Assembly (NCBI GenBank): GCA_019828545.1
Contig: JACVRA010000203.1
Coordinates: forward strand, 1-64,000
Direction: 5' to 3'
From: Paracamarosporium sp. OC-R06-R3
Lineage: Eukaryota; Ascomycota; Dothideomycetes; Pleosporales; Didymosphaeriaceae
DNA: 64,000 nucleotides
This document shows positions 1 through 11,429 of this stretch, in pieces. Every line of letters begins with the position of its first letter. The first letter of the stretch is position 1. A program made the position numbers and the translations under genes. The notes under the pieces were generated by a model that did not search any database, was not told where the DNA came from, and saw only the letters and a program-made list of their open reading frames with translations.

Positions 1-653
1 TGACGCGTTGCACGGACTGCCGAGATACGGTATAGCGTTTCGTAGATGCCTCAGCCCCTACACGTATGATCGACGTTTCCGACAACCTCAAGTGTATCGA
101 ACCCCAGCCCGAGACACTCAAAGACGCCGCCACAGCCGAATCTATTCTTCATGAACATCTTGAGTCTTGAGATTTGCCTTCCTTTATTCAGTAGATGAAT
201 CTAGCGCGGCGATTCTAAAGTAGTAAGTTAACGGGCAGACGTCTTCTGCAGACGCTTTCAACAATGCGGTACTTCTCACGGGGTTTTCAAAGCCCTGCTC
301 CTTTAGAATAGGTCCTTGAAAATGAGTTTGGGTGTTAGCCAAGGCCGCAAGACAGCCTTGATACTCCTCAGGCCCTTTAGCGCGTATTGGAAACGCTCCC
401 TTCGGCTGCATCCCAAAAATTGTTCACGCCTACAACTCCGTGCTATAGTACCAGCGCCTAATGGAACGCATATAAAATGCAGCGTCTCTCTCTGTGATAA
501 ACGCATAAACCAGTCAATCGTTGCCTCCTTCTATTCTTGTTAGTATCCGCTCATTCGGTAGCGTCACTTTATCAACTTCTCATATTCATTCATAACACTC
601 TTTGTGCTGGTCGCTTTACTGTTTATACTTATTTTTTCTTCTCAACAACAAAA
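1..653. other. Gene-poor left edge and upstream region of the secreted-protein gene
   Basis: No reading frame here has a recognisable domain, codon pattern or splice structure, and overlapping frames on both strands are short. The only structure I see is a TATA-like element followed by a CT-rich tract near 471-495, described separately. Confidence 0.5.
471..477 (+). promoter_or_regulatory. Putative TATA box of the small secreted protein gene
   Basis: TATAAAA lies about 180 bases before the start codon at 654 and is followed within 10 bases by a pyrimidine-rich CGTCTCTCTCTG stretch, the usual context of a fungal core promoter and transcription start. No expression evidence is available, so this is a positional inference. 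Confidence 0.35.
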
Positions 654-1291
654 ATGTATACTTCGAAGACTTTCATCGCTGCCGTTGCTGTTCTGGCTGT
701 GGGAGCCGCTGCCGGTACGTCATCGATGCTCCTCTCTCCGCTCGTCGAATCGTTCGCTAATTACATGGAACAGCTCCAACCACGTTAAACCGTCGCCAGA
801 ACGCCTGCTTCGTTGTCGGCTCCACCACGCTGCCCCAGGAGACTGCGGACATTGCCGATGCGATCGCCAGCTCTGTTACCTGTGGTACCTCTACCACTAT
901 TGGCAACGTCCCTGATGTAACAACCAATGGCGTCTCTTTCTCCGATATCGATTTCTCCAAATCTTCTTCTACCCCTTTGCAGTTCGCTCTCGACAATTTC
1001 GCCACCGCAGACCCGCTGGCGTCCACCGACCTCGCTACTTTCCAGACCAACCTGGATCTGTACCAGGCGACTGAAGCTGGTATTCGTAGTGAAGGGGGCA
1101 GTTTGGCTATCAAAGAACCCAAGTTCTTTCTGGCATTTCAAGTGGCGAGGATCAAAACTGCGCAAGGCGTCGCTATTACCGATCCCGGACAGACGGTCGA
1201 ACATTTGCTGGGAAAGGTGCAAAAGAACGCTGGAAGCGCGGATAAGGCATTGTTGACTCAAGTGAATGCTTTGGCGACACAGCTGTCGTAA
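654..1291 (+). CDS. Small secreted protein, two exons, function unknown
   Basis: Exons 654-714 and 774-1291 joined by a 59-bp GTACGT...CAG intron give about 192 residues. Residues 1-20 (MYTSKTFIAAVAVLAVGAAA) look like a signal peptide, and the intron sits exactly at its end. The mature part starts with a Cys-containing segment (NACFVVGSTTLP) and has a second Cys about 27 residues later (SSVTCGT), then a long, probably helical, alanine- and glutamine-rich region ending ALATQLS. Two cysteines could form one disulfide. It resembles the general class of secreted ascomycete proteins of unknown role, but I cannot name a family. The gene stands alone with gene-poor flanks, a common setting for secreted effector candidates; that role is not shown here. 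Confidence 0.8.
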
Positions 1292-2917
1292 AGCGGGACG
1301 TTTTTGAATTGAGCACGCCTGAACCAAGAGCTTTAGAACAGGTGTAGGTTGTTGTTGTTGGTGCCATGTCTCCTTTGGTGGAAGAGTTGGCAGAAACCGA
1401 CTGTACAGAAGCTGGACCTGTTCACCTGAGTTGGGTACAACATTTGTCAAAGCAACGGTGGAGGTAGAACTTCTCCGTAGCTAGCAAGCCGTCATAGGTC
1501 AGCCTGGATCGTGGAGTGACAACGGCATGGCAAGCAATGAATGATACTACATGCAAAAGTGTTCAATGACATGATTCTCCCCAGCAGCGGAACTTGCAAA
1601 GTGAACTGTTCCTTGACTGCATTAGAGGTCGGTGTTCAAGTGAGCTCAAAACCATTCAGCGGGGGTTTGCCCTGTTTAGCGCATCGTCCGCTGTTTCTAG
1701 CTAGTGGAGAGGAGACTGTCGCACCCAAACGGCGCGGGCGATCTGACAAAGTCGGGGAAATTAGAGGTGAAAATGTTTCGGTGTGTTGGCAGCAGATGCA
1801 TCAGGCGGAGGAAATGACGTGCACATGTTCCTAGTTTCCAAGTTGCAAAATTTGTTCCAGGATACAAACATCCTACTTTACAGGGTGGGGTCGAATACTG
1901 TTGCTGCGGTATACAATACCGGTATGCAGGGCGCATGCTTTTGGTATGGCTGCGTCTTTCAAGGCTTACGTGCGTCGTCGTCGAGAGCACCGGACGGCAG
2001 CAACCGCATTGGGCGCGGGCAGTGCAGTCTTATTTTAAGACGGGTTCCTGGAGGCGGACGCTTAAGTCAGCCATGCGGCATGCAAAAGCGTGAGACAGTC
2101 CCGTCATGCGGGCCGCGGGGCCTGTGGGCCTCGAGACACGGAGACGTCACTGCGGATCGACCACACAGCATGCGGACCGATGTCGTGAAGAGACGGCGAC
2201 GGAGGAGGCTGCGAGCGGTGTCGAGGGCGCTTTGGCGACGGGCAGCAGACGATGCTCGGACCAGATCAGGGCGGGCAGACGCAGACGCAGATGCAGACGC
2301 AGGCTGATGGCGGGCGTCAAGGCCGGAGTTGCACGTGTAGCAAAGCACTTGATGGTGTTTGGAAACGTCGCGGTCCAGCCAGCGGCGCGCCAGGCTGGCC
2401 AAGGCACACCTGGGCGGGTCGTGCCTGCCTCTTCTGGCACATTATCCTCGAGGAAGGCGCGTCCGGGCCCGGAGGCAGGAGCGAGCGCAGGCAGCCGCCC
2501 ACGACGACCACAACGCCCACGGCACGCTGCTCGTCGACGGACGTGGACGTGAACCGGAGTGTGAGGGCGAATGCATACAAGATACAAGCCCCCAAGTGCA
2601 GCAGCCCGGCGCCGCGCCGTCGTGATCGTCCAGCCCCAAGCCTCCGACTTCTACTGCGGCGCACGGACACAGCCATCGCCAAACCCAACCTCGCTTGGTC
2701 TTAAGCCGTCCCCCTTGCGCGTTGCAACGAGCCTTCGCACCCTTCCGCCGCGCCATCTTCACCACTCTCTGCTGAAACAACACATCGCCCAGCGACGCCG
2801 CGCACGCTGCCGATTCGTGCGGCTCTCCTCATCACGGCGCGGGGACAGCAGCGACGGTACGACGAACGTGTCGCCCGTCGGGCTAGTGGAGCCCTAGTTC
2901 ACGTAGGGGATGAGTTC
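1292..2917. other. Intergenic, no supported gene
   Basis: Open frames of 100-170 codons overlap on both strands in the GC-rich part (2050-2850), but their translations are Arg/Pro/Ala-rich, mutually shadowing and without domains, as expected of GC-rich non-coding DNA. The last 300 bases probably include the 5' leader of the membrane protein gene at 2918. Confidence 0.5.
2275..2306 (+). repeat. Imperfect (GCAGAC)n hexamer microsatellite
   Basis: Five tandem GCAGAC-like units, one carrying a C-to-T change (GCAGAT), within a GC-rich non-coding stretch. On either strand it would encode low-complexity Asp/Ala repeats, which explains some spurious open frames there. Confidence 0.7.
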
Positions 2918-3833
2918 ATGGCCGGTCCTCAGGTTGCGATCGCGAGACGAAGAACCCTCACCTCTTCCGACGACCGCCTCCCACTCTCCTCCCTGCCCAC
3001 CCACACCGACTCCATCCTATCAAGCCCGATAGGGCCTCAATTGCACTCTGTGCCCGAGGATATTGCACGCTGCAAGACGCCCTCCAAGCCGCCCCCGTCG
3101 CTGCCGCTCGCTGCCCGCCTCAGCGAGCGCATGCCAATGCCTTTCGAGCTCCCCAGCTGGCATGCGCACTGGCTCAGTCGACTGCGCTCGGCCCTTCGCC
3201 TGCTGGTCATCGTCCTCAGCGGCGCCGTCATTGTCTTCCTCGCCCACACCCTCGAGATCTTCCGCGGCAACCGCTACATCGACCTCCGCAAGAACGAGCT
3301 GCCCATGACCTGGCCTGCTCGGACCAACCTCGCACCCACCCTCATCCTCTTCACCGTCGCCCTCGGCAGCTTCGTCTCGTCCGTCGCCGTCGTCGCCCTG
3401 TCGTTCAAGCGGTCCTTCCGCAGACCAACCCGATCCGCAGGCATATACCGCGTTATTGGCGGATGCTGTGGCGTGTTACTCTGGATCATTGCCATAGCAG
3501 AATTCTCGTTGCTCGACAGAGCTAGCAAAGCCAGCCTGGGCAGGTATTCCTGCGGCAACAGCCACGTCATGAGCAATGGACGTTACCAGTACCGCGCCGT
3601 CTGCGAAGAGCAGGTAAGTCACGCTTGCCGCACCTGTAAAGAAGGCGACTGACAGCAGCCAGGGAGTCGCATTCTACCTCGCCATTGGCGCCGCAGTCGC
3701 AGAGCTCTCTACCCTCCTCACCCTCGCCGTTAGCACGCCACCCTCGCCGGACCTCTACGTCCCGGGTCTGAAAGACGACCACGAAAAGAAGCGATCGATG
3801 AGCATCAGCGGCAGCACTAAACGCTACCCATGA
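2918..3833 (+). CDS. Four-pass integral membrane protein, unknown function
   Basis: Exons 2918-3613 and 3663-3833 with a 49-bp GTAAGT...CAG intron give about 288 residues. A Ser/Pro-rich cytosolic N-terminus (about 90 residues) precedes four hydrophobic segments: LLVIVLSGAVIVFLA, LILFTVALGSFVSSVAVVAL, VIGGCCGVLLWIIAIAEFSL, and, after the intron, VAFYLAIGAAVAELSTLLTL. Splicing is what supplies the fourth segment, which supports the model. The tail after it is short and charged. A Cys pair (SCGNSH, AVCEEQ) lies in the loop before the last helix. The layout resembles fungal MARVEL/SUR7-like tetraspanning proteins, but no diagnostic motif lets me assign a family. Confidence 0.75.
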
Positions 3834-5530
3834 CACGCTCCCCTCCTCGACACGACCCACCCCCACCCCCTCCCGCTTCTCTGTACAGATAATTGTTTCC
3901 ACGCCAATGCATGATACCCCGGGGTTTGCACGTTTTGGTCTTTCTAGGCGGGAAAAAAGATATCGGCGTTTCTCTTGCATGACGATTTCTTTGGCTGTCT
4001 CCGCATGCATCAGCATTTTTCGGAGTTGCATAGTCACATTTTTGTTACGGCTTGACGATACATTAGATGGAAATATCAGGGCTGCTCTGTTGGAGCAAAG
4101 AGATGCCCCCGACGTTGATGGCGATGGTCGCGATGCGACACTAGTGATACTCGATGTTGGCCACATACACTTGTAATTCACCACCTAAATACGCTTCGAA
4201 TTGAAAACAGTACATACATACATGGACGTGTGCCTTGGGCAGGCTGACGCGCTGTTTGGTGTGTGCCCGTGTGCCAATGCCGCACTGCGCACTGGGCTTC
4301 CGAGTACCCGTGCTGGGGATGCCATGTTCCTTGATTTGGAGCTCACGATGCCGCGATTAGCGGGGTAACAGTCGACTCGGTTGCAAGAATTACAGCGGGC
4401 TGGTCAAGTCAGGCCAGGTCAAGACGGCTTTGGGTGCCGGTGCTCGCCGGAAGCGTGCCGGTGAAGATCTTGGAGTGCTTTTGTTCGAAGCTTGGTCTTG
4501 GGTGACGTGACGACGCGCGGTGGGCCTGTGCGCGCGCTGTGATTGGGCGAGGCGTGTGCTCGAATCGTGGGCGACTCGATGCGAGCGTTTCCGCCGTCTC
4601 CGTCGTTGGCTGGTCAAATTGCGACAGGGTGCGCGTGGTACGTCATTGCGACAAGTACATGAAGAACGTGCCAGGGCTGAGGCTCTTCGGGAAATTTCGA
4701 GGCACTGTGGCTGGTCGACGACACACTGCCTCATTGGACGCAGGACCGCGCCTTGCACTCGCCAGATGGTGAAGCCCTGGGGAAGACCAACATACTCCTT
4801 CGCGCTAGTAGCGCTGAAATTGTTCCAGCGGATGCTCAAGTCAAGCGTTACCCGCTTCCTTGGCAGCCTGTGGTCACGTGTGCAGCAGCCTCCAAGGTCA
4901 GTATACGGTAACAGTGTCCAGCGTAAGCCTTTTTGGCCTTGGCTCCCACCCGTTGCACCAGCCTCCTCCGCCTCCCCCATCAGCCACGCTCGTTCCATTT
5001 TTGACTCCTAGAGCAGTGCGCAGGGCTGGGGATAGAGTGGAGCGGGGAAACATCGTCCAACACTTTGCAGCAGTCACTCAGTCTGCAGCATACAGCCAGC
5101 GATCAAGTCTTCGCAACCATGATTGCCAACACCCAAGTCGTCAGGCCGTGCAAAGCAATCCGGTTTTTGAGAGCCTCGACGCGGCTCGCCGACACCTGAG
5201 AGTAAGCTGAAGTGGTTTGCGACCCCACAAGGCCACCACCGGCCATACTCTCTCGGTGCCTGAGGAATCCATTGGTGTAGCCATGGATCGGGGTCATGAA
5301 AGCGAGACCGTATCAGGGAGCAGAAACCCCTAGAGCTGATAGGATCGCCATTTGAGGTTCGTGGCTGGTGGTCGCCTTAGGAGCCGCCGCCGGTCTTATG
5401 ACATCGGTCTCGCTGGTGCTGACTTCAGAAATACCGACATTATCGTTTAAACCTACAACATTGTAATTCTTGCACCGAAACGATTGCTTCCAGCTAAAGC
5501 CTGGAAGGTGCTACGACACAATTTGAAGCG
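3834..5530. other. Intergenic, no supported gene
   Basis: Open frames of up to 200 codons occur on both strands at 4390-5011, but they shadow each other, are Arg/Trp/Cys-rich and have no recognisable domain or splice-consistent extension. Most of 3834-4200 is probably the 3' untranslated region of the upstream membrane protein. Confidence 0.45.
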
Positions 5531-6587
5531 ATGGCGACATTCTACAACCCCAACAATGCCCCGATACGATACACACCCACTACTCCCAGTCCAGTATACG
5601 CACCGCAGAACCAGCACATTTCAGGACAGAGTTATGCCGCGCCAGAGGTAGTTCGCGATGCCGAGGGATTGCAGGTCGATCCCAACGGTCCATATCCGTA
5701 CGCAACCACAAGAGCGATAGACAGCACCTCAAAACATGGCCTTCCGTGGGTTAGATCGACCGCAAGCTCGGAGAAAGAGCTGAGCAAAAGCCAAGAAGGC
5801 TTGATTCCCTATTTTGACGAGAAGAAAGAGGGACATGGGAAGATATGGCGCTTTAAGAGAAGAACCTTCATCATTGTTGCTTCAATATGTGTAGTTGTGG
5901 TCATCTGCGCCGCTGTGGGCGGTACTGTAGGAGGGTATTATGCGACTAAGTCGTCTTCTTCGTACGTTCTGAAGTTTCAATTCTAATGCCCTGCCAAAAT
6001 TCTCTATACATTGTATTGCCATAGACGACAAGGCAAAGACAATCTGTACTCAACATTTGTCTGGCTGTAAATTGCTCGGACACGATCTGCCTTACTAACA
6101 TACATGTTCCAGATTAGCACCGACGTCAACGCCTACCTCTGATCCAGATGGCGCAGACGATCCAAAATCTCAGACTGGAGCCGTGGAAACTGGTACAACA
6201 GGTATAGCCCATCTCCCGTGTGCTCCCGCAACCGTCCTTCCGCCTTCCGCCCCCCAAGCCACACCCCGAAACATCGCCAACCCTTATAACTCACCAACCG
6301 GCATTCACTCTTCCTTTGACATTACCTGCCGTCGCGGCGTACCCTCAGGTGGCGACGAAAACCATCATGCCATCATCAACCTACGGACCTTTATCACGTA
6401 CAATTTCACTGCGTGCATGGATCATTGTTCTGAAGTGGATGGTTGCATGGGCGTTGTCTATGGTGCGAATTTGACTGCGATGGTTGCGGACGGCGATCCT
6501 GGCGGCAACTGCTTGTTGAAGAATGCGACGTGGGCGCCGACAGCGAGAAGGAATAGTTGGCTGGCAAGTGCGGTGAAGAGGGTGTGA
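5531..6587 (+). CDS. Single-pass membrane protein with PAN/apple-like extracellular region
   Basis: Exons 5531-5961 and 6113-6587 (151-bp GTACGT...CAG intron) encode about 301 residues. Order: Pro/Tyr/Ser-rich N-terminus, basic KIWRFKRR stop just before a hydrophobic helix (IIVASICVVVVICAAVGGTVGG, residues about 116-138), a Ser/Thr/Pro linker, then a Cys-rich domain with ITCRRG, a NFTACMDHCSEVDGCMGVVY core and GNCLLKNA. The CxxxC...C...C spacing and the Cys-Xaa-Gly-Val-Val-Tyr segment match fungal PAN/apple-like modules, which bind proteins or carbohydrates. With the basic residues N-terminal to the helix, the Cys-rich domain should face outside (type II). Several NxT sequons lie on that side. 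Its ligand is unknown. Confidence 0.8.
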
Positions 6588-8451
6588 AGATGAAAAGATT
6601 CGTTTGGGCATGCCGAACAAACCTACTGACTCGAAGATCAAAGTCGGACCTCTAGCTTCTTGACTCCGAGCAGTCATGTTTTCTCCGTTGGCCACAGTTT
6701 GCCTTAAATACCGATGCACACGCCGTCAGCATCAACAATAAGCCCTCTATCCGCATCTAGCAACCCTCCAATCGCTCCAAAGTTGCTAACCTCATGGTGC
6801 TTGAATACAAACTATGCGGACGCGCAAAGATAAAGCACGCAATGCTCGGTGCTCTAGTAATCTATTCTGCAAAGCTCCATTCTATAATGTTCGAGCTCAT
6901 GTTACCTGCAACCTTGGTGTTTAGGGTCGCGGTACCAGACTTTTGGAGGCTGCAGTCGCCTTGGCTGATGCTGGAGTGAAAGTACCCAACGAAGTACTTG
7001 CCGCTATCGAGACGTTAGGGTTTATGGGAATTGATGAAGAAGCTCCGGATGTTGGAGAGTTGGAATCCAAGAAAGCTTTAGGATATTCAGGCTCAGTGCT
7101 AAGATTTACAATCATGACAAGTTTACTTTAATCTCATCTTTTGAGCTTGGTTGGTCTGTAGTTTACTCGTTACCGGAAGGAATTACTGCACTATCTTTTT
7201 TAGTACATCATGACCAGAACTTTCTTCGCGGATGTCTGTGGAAGACACGTGCGGCTCTTAAGTCCCTTTGATTCCTATTCTTGCAGCATTACAATGAGTA
7301 CAGATAACTGAATAATGCACTGCGTCTGCTTTGGTTTAACACTACAGACAGCAATGAGCTTTGTTACATCGATAGACTGAGCTCTTGGGGTTGTAGGGGC
7401 AGAATCAACATAGTTTATTTCGTCTCTTCTCACTCTAACGTTGGAAGGACCAATTGAGCTGGGCGGACCACTAACAAAAGGAATTTTCCAGCAGCAGTGA
7501 TGGCACACAAGCGGCTTGTGTGTCCATACGTATACGACCTTGGTCTGTGTTGCTACTTCTAACCCGACAACACTCAGTTAAGATTCATCGCTGAGAATTT
7601 CGTACAGTCGCAGAGACCCCTAGTTCCGATGTACATGTCTCATGCTGTTCATTCTATAGGGATGTGGTGCATGAAGTACATTCCTCAAGGTGGCCCGTTT
7701 GGCACAACTTGATCGCAAGCTTCATCTTCAACATCCCTAGCCTTACAGCGATTTTCTGTCTCCAGTATGCCTTCGCCATCAATTCACTCACCCATACTAA
7801 GGAAAAGTGCAATCGCAGCAGGCAAGACAAGTATGATACTCATGATAAAAGGTTAAGCAACGTTACCAATCGATCAAAGATTCGATAATGCTAGAAAACA
7901 AGAGAAACCAACCTGTGAATATGCGGCGCAGCCTAGGTGAAGATTCTTCAAGATGCAGGCTCAGCTTCAGCTCAAAATCCACAATTACGATTCATAGGGT
8001 CTATCATAACCGGCAGGACGTGGCCACGCTTGTCCAGATGAGAACAGCGCCCGCGATATTATGTCGATCGGAAATGCCATGAGTACCGTACGGGTTAGCG
8101 GTACATGATTAACACTTTTCCAGAAGAAAACCCGTAGTGGGGAACATCGAGATCCGCGAACTAAGTTGACTATCGGGCCGTACATGAAAATATTCCACGT
8201 TCTGGAACACTAGCGCTCTGTTGCCTTTTCGAGTCGTTATCATAGGCTGGTTTCGAGCCAATCTTGGGCTTTGTGTTGATTCCCTGGTCGGCATCTATAG
8301 AATGTACTGGTGACAATTAAGCATTCTGTACGTCGATGTGCTGGGAGCTGCACAACTGGAAACAGGCGGAGAGCTATCCGAAAACATTACCATATTATAA
8401 GGCTTTTGGAGATAATATGAGTATGTATTGCTTTTGGTTGGTAAAATGCCT
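6588..8451. other. Intergenic, no supported gene
   Basis: No frame carries a domain or good splice structure. A short plus-strand frame at about 6930-7131 looks protein-like (acidic, helix-forming) but has no supported start or partner exon; it is listed among rejected items. Confidence 0.45.
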
Positions 8452-9812
8452 CTACCACTTTTTCTTCTGATTCTGGCCCCTCACTTCCGTGTAGTTCTCA
8501 GCTTTGCCCGTAACATGGTCTAAGACAAGCTGATTACTATAATCGGTTTTCGCATGCTCTTGCAGCTTCGTCAAATTCTCTTGACTATCCCCGCCATCGC
8601 TCTTGACTGTATATGTCCTTCCCAATTCGTATTCCGCGTTGGCGTTGTCGGGTAGACGCTGATGATGCGTTACCATTACCTCCTGTGTAACGAAGATTTG
8701 TGGCATCGCGGCGGCTATAAGGGGCCAGAAAATCGGGATCGAAGCGCAAATTATGGCGAAGTCAATCTCGACGGATGATAGGATCATTGTAAGAGGGTAC
8801 CACCACGTGAAATCCAACGAGCTCATTTCATGTTTATTGTGGCGTAGAGCTGTCCATAAACGGAGGACGGACATAAGAAGAACCCTAAAAGAATACTATC
8901 AGTGGAAGTCGACCTAATGGTATGCTGGACGTACACTGATCCAAGGGAGAAAAGTGCGACAAGTGCTAGAACTTGTCTAGAATCTAATCCCGATTTGAGA
9001 TATAACGTCATAGGTATGAAGAATATTATCGCATCCAGTATCATGTTGGTAGCAGCGAAAGCCACAAACGCAGCGAAGGACTCGTCTACATTACCGAAAC
9101 CTGACCCCCAACACTTGGCCGGCGGAGTTTGTGTTCGGTTCCAGAAGCCAGAGACTGGGAAACAAGGAAACCAGCCTTGGATAAACCAGAAAAGTGCCCA
9201 TAGACCGGTCAACCCCGCAAGTACAATGCATATGTGGCGAACCGCTCCTTTCTGGAAAAGCCGAAAGTATTGGCAGAGCAAAGAGAGTTTGACAAGACCG
9301 GCACATGTATAGTAGGCAGCATTCTGTACGTAGAGGAACTTTAAAAGCGTGACGAAAGCGTTGGGGTCGACGTAGAATAGGTGCTTGCCGAGGCCAAAAT
9401 GGGCGCCTAAACGCCTTGTTAGCGACACATCAATATGATTTGAAGAGTGAATCGGACATCCGTAGAAGGCGACCAATGCTGCCAAGTTGAAGGCGCCACT
9501 GAGTACGATTAAATGGTCATCCCAGCCCGGCTCTCGGACGACCTTGTATCTTGTGTACAAGCGGAAGGAAACAGCGGCCCATGTCAAAACCTGGTTGGTG
9601 TTAGGAATGACTGCTAATGCAAGTAGGAAGCGCCTTAGGTTTCTTACGTGGAAAGGCAACGTTGCTCCGTATATGGTAGCAGGCTTGTTATATATCGGAA
9701 CAGGATCATTCTTGTCTGGAGGATTCGCGAAGAGTGCAGCAAAGGAATCCATGGCGGAAAGAGACAGCCTAGAAGCAAGCAAGTCTGTGAACCGTTGAAC
9801 GAACAATGCCAC
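8452..9812 (-). CDS. Rhodopsin-like seven-transmembrane protein of the Pezizomycotina family
   Basis: Exons from the 5' end: 9812-9458, 9406-8935, 8884-8452, with introns of 51 and 50 bp. The protein has the membrane core of the fungal rhodopsin domain family (SAT4-like, Fung_rhodopsin): TNQVLTWAAVSFRLYTRYK, WDDHLIVL, an AHFGLGKH motif, LCQYFRLF, WFIQGWFPCFPVSGFWN, ILDAIIFFIPM, LVALFSLGS, and, after the last intron, DFTWWYPL...ASIPIFWPLI. The final exon adds a polar C-terminal tail ending QNQKKKW. The family is common in plant-associated ascomycetes (Pth11-related), usually with no known ligand; there is no CFEM domain here. An internal Met (9752) fits the family start better than the upstream one. 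The first intron is a multiple of three without stops. Confidence 0.85.
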
Positions 9813-10946
9813 AGCAAAGAAGGAGCTTATTTCTTGACAGCACTACGGGCCCGTTACCACGGGAGAGGCGACCCAAGGGCAAACCAGGAAGCCACCTCTT
9901 TAAAGTATTCACGAATAAACTTTCAAGATTCCCGCATTCCTCGTGGCAACGACATGGATCCTAGGTCCGGCATTGGCGTGTGGCGTTGTGCGAAACACTC
10001 GCATGGCGGCAGACGAGCGATTCAGCGTTAGAGGACGGGCGTTTTGACAGCTCGCGCTTACTTGAACTAGGCAGGTTTCCATCCCGTTATCGCGGGGATT
10101 GCAGCTGCAAAAATCTAGATAACTGCCATCGTCCCGTTTGCAATCGACGGTTGGCTGGAATCCAAAGCGATCTTCGACCAGCTGTTCCTGTGCGCATGGC
10201 AATCACCAGGATCCCCCACCGAGGGGCCTAAATTATGCCCGGAGATCTTTCAACTTTTAGGACTCGCTCCTCGGCTACGATCAACTGCAATAGGTGCAAA
10301 GTAGGTTCTGCACGGCACGCGTAGCCACGGCTAGTCTGTTTGATCTTGGAGCTGTTGGCCATGAGTCGTCTTGTCGAGCGCAACACGTGGTATTGATTGC
10401 GAATGCGAGTAACCCAGCGAGCGAGAGACAAACGTAGGCCAGAATCCATCAATGCAATGTCATTTGTAGATGTTGCATGATTGTAGAATTGTTCCATGTT
10501 GTTGCGCATCGTAAACAGAAGCTGCAGTGATGGGTGTAGTGGCGAGCTAATGTCTCTACTACAGGGTCTCAATGGAACAAGAATATCTAAAATAAGCGAC
10601 TTCTGTGGGCGGTATTCTTCTCGTTTCTTTACTTGCTTTTATAGTGTCTTTGAGTGTCAAGCTGCACTGCGATACGGTGGTCAACTCCTCTTCCAAACAG
10701 CTCATTTTCATAACGAAGTGCGCATCGCACTTGCTGTACGCAAACGCTAGCGGTGGATTTGTGGCAGTTTTTTCATTCAATGCGTTGTGGAGATGTAGAA
10801 TCTCTGGGGTTTTAACGACTTGTTGCATTCAGACGGCCCTGGAAAGATTTCAAGACTTGTATCTAGCGTGTCCTCGTGACGTGAAAGAACATCCACCCGT
10901 CGTTGCCCACAATAGGCTTCCGCTCCGTCTCTGGCAGCGCAATTCA
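9813..10946. other. Intergenic, possible gene relics only
   Basis: Minus-strand open frames at 10228-10572 and 10559-10828 have a somewhat protein-like composition but end in stops, overlap in different frames and show no domain. I see no supported gene. Confidence 0.4.
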
Positions 10947-11429
10947 TCATCCTGCAAAAACCCAGACTATAGAGAAAATGATACAGACAGCAGAGACAAC
11001 AAGAATAACCTCGGGACCGGCCTTGATACCCACTGGCAGACCCTCGGTACTAAATTGCGCGACAAATCCATTGGTGAAGTTGTTAGCGGCCTCGGTAACT
11101 GCAAGCTCGGTAAGATTGCCGCACTGTTGGTTGAGAGCTACGTCTGCCGTGAGTGCAGGGAGTTTGGCTTGGGCGGCATTGAGCATTCGCGCTGTGATGA
11201 TTGTTCCAACCGGTGCCTTCTGCATATAGGCGGTGCGGTAGGACGAGTTTGCGCCGATGGTCGACATGTTGGCGGTGATGGAGTAGTCGAGGCATGGATC
11301 ACCGACTTGAGTGGTGGGCAGCGGGTTCGTCTGGCGTTGGACGAGCGCGGCAGCTGGGAACTTCTCCGACGCCCCCATGGCCATACGGAAAACCGAGAGA
11401 ACGACGAGAAGGCTGGCAAAGAGCTGCAT
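10947..11429 (-). CDS. Small secretory-pathway protein with C-terminal hydrophobic anchor
   Basis: Uninterrupted 160-codon frame. Residues 1-20 (MQLFASLLVVLSVFRMAMGA) form a signal peptide. The middle has two cysteines (DPCLDY, QQCGNL) and several Asn-glycosylation sequons (NMS, NSS, NLT, NFT). The last 20 residues are strongly hydrophobic (VILVVSAVCIIFSIVWVF) and end two residues later, so the protein is either tail-anchored at the cell surface or a GPI-signal carrier. I recognise no named family. The signal-plus-anchor arrangement with glycosylation sites strongly supports a real coding sequence despite its size. Confidence 0.75.
   Translation of the reverse strand: MQLFASLLVVLSVFRMAMGASEKFPAAALVQRQTNPLPTTQVGDPCLDYSITANMSTIGANSSYRTAYMQKAPVGTIITARMLNAAQAKLPALTADVALNQQCGNLTELAVTEAANNFTNGFVAQFSTEGLPVGIKAGPEVILVVSAVCIIFSIVWVFAG

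Noticed and set aside
2067..2783. Multiple 110-150-codon overlapping frames in GC-rich sequence
   Set aside because: Arg/Pro/Ala-rich translations in all frames on both strands, no domains, no splice continuity; explained by GC content and a hexamer repeat.
4390..5011. 200-codon minus and 163-codon plus frames facing each other
   Set aside because: Mutual shadows, Arg/Trp/Cys-rich, no start context or family signal.
6930..7131. Short acidic helix-like frame (EAAVALADAGVKVPNEVLAAIETLG)
   Set aside because: Looks protein-like but no start, no partner exon and no family; possibly a gene remnant, too short to call.
10228..10828. Two overlapping minus-strand frames with protein-like segments
   Set aside because: Different frames interrupted by stops, no recognised motif; could be an old relic but nothing proves it.
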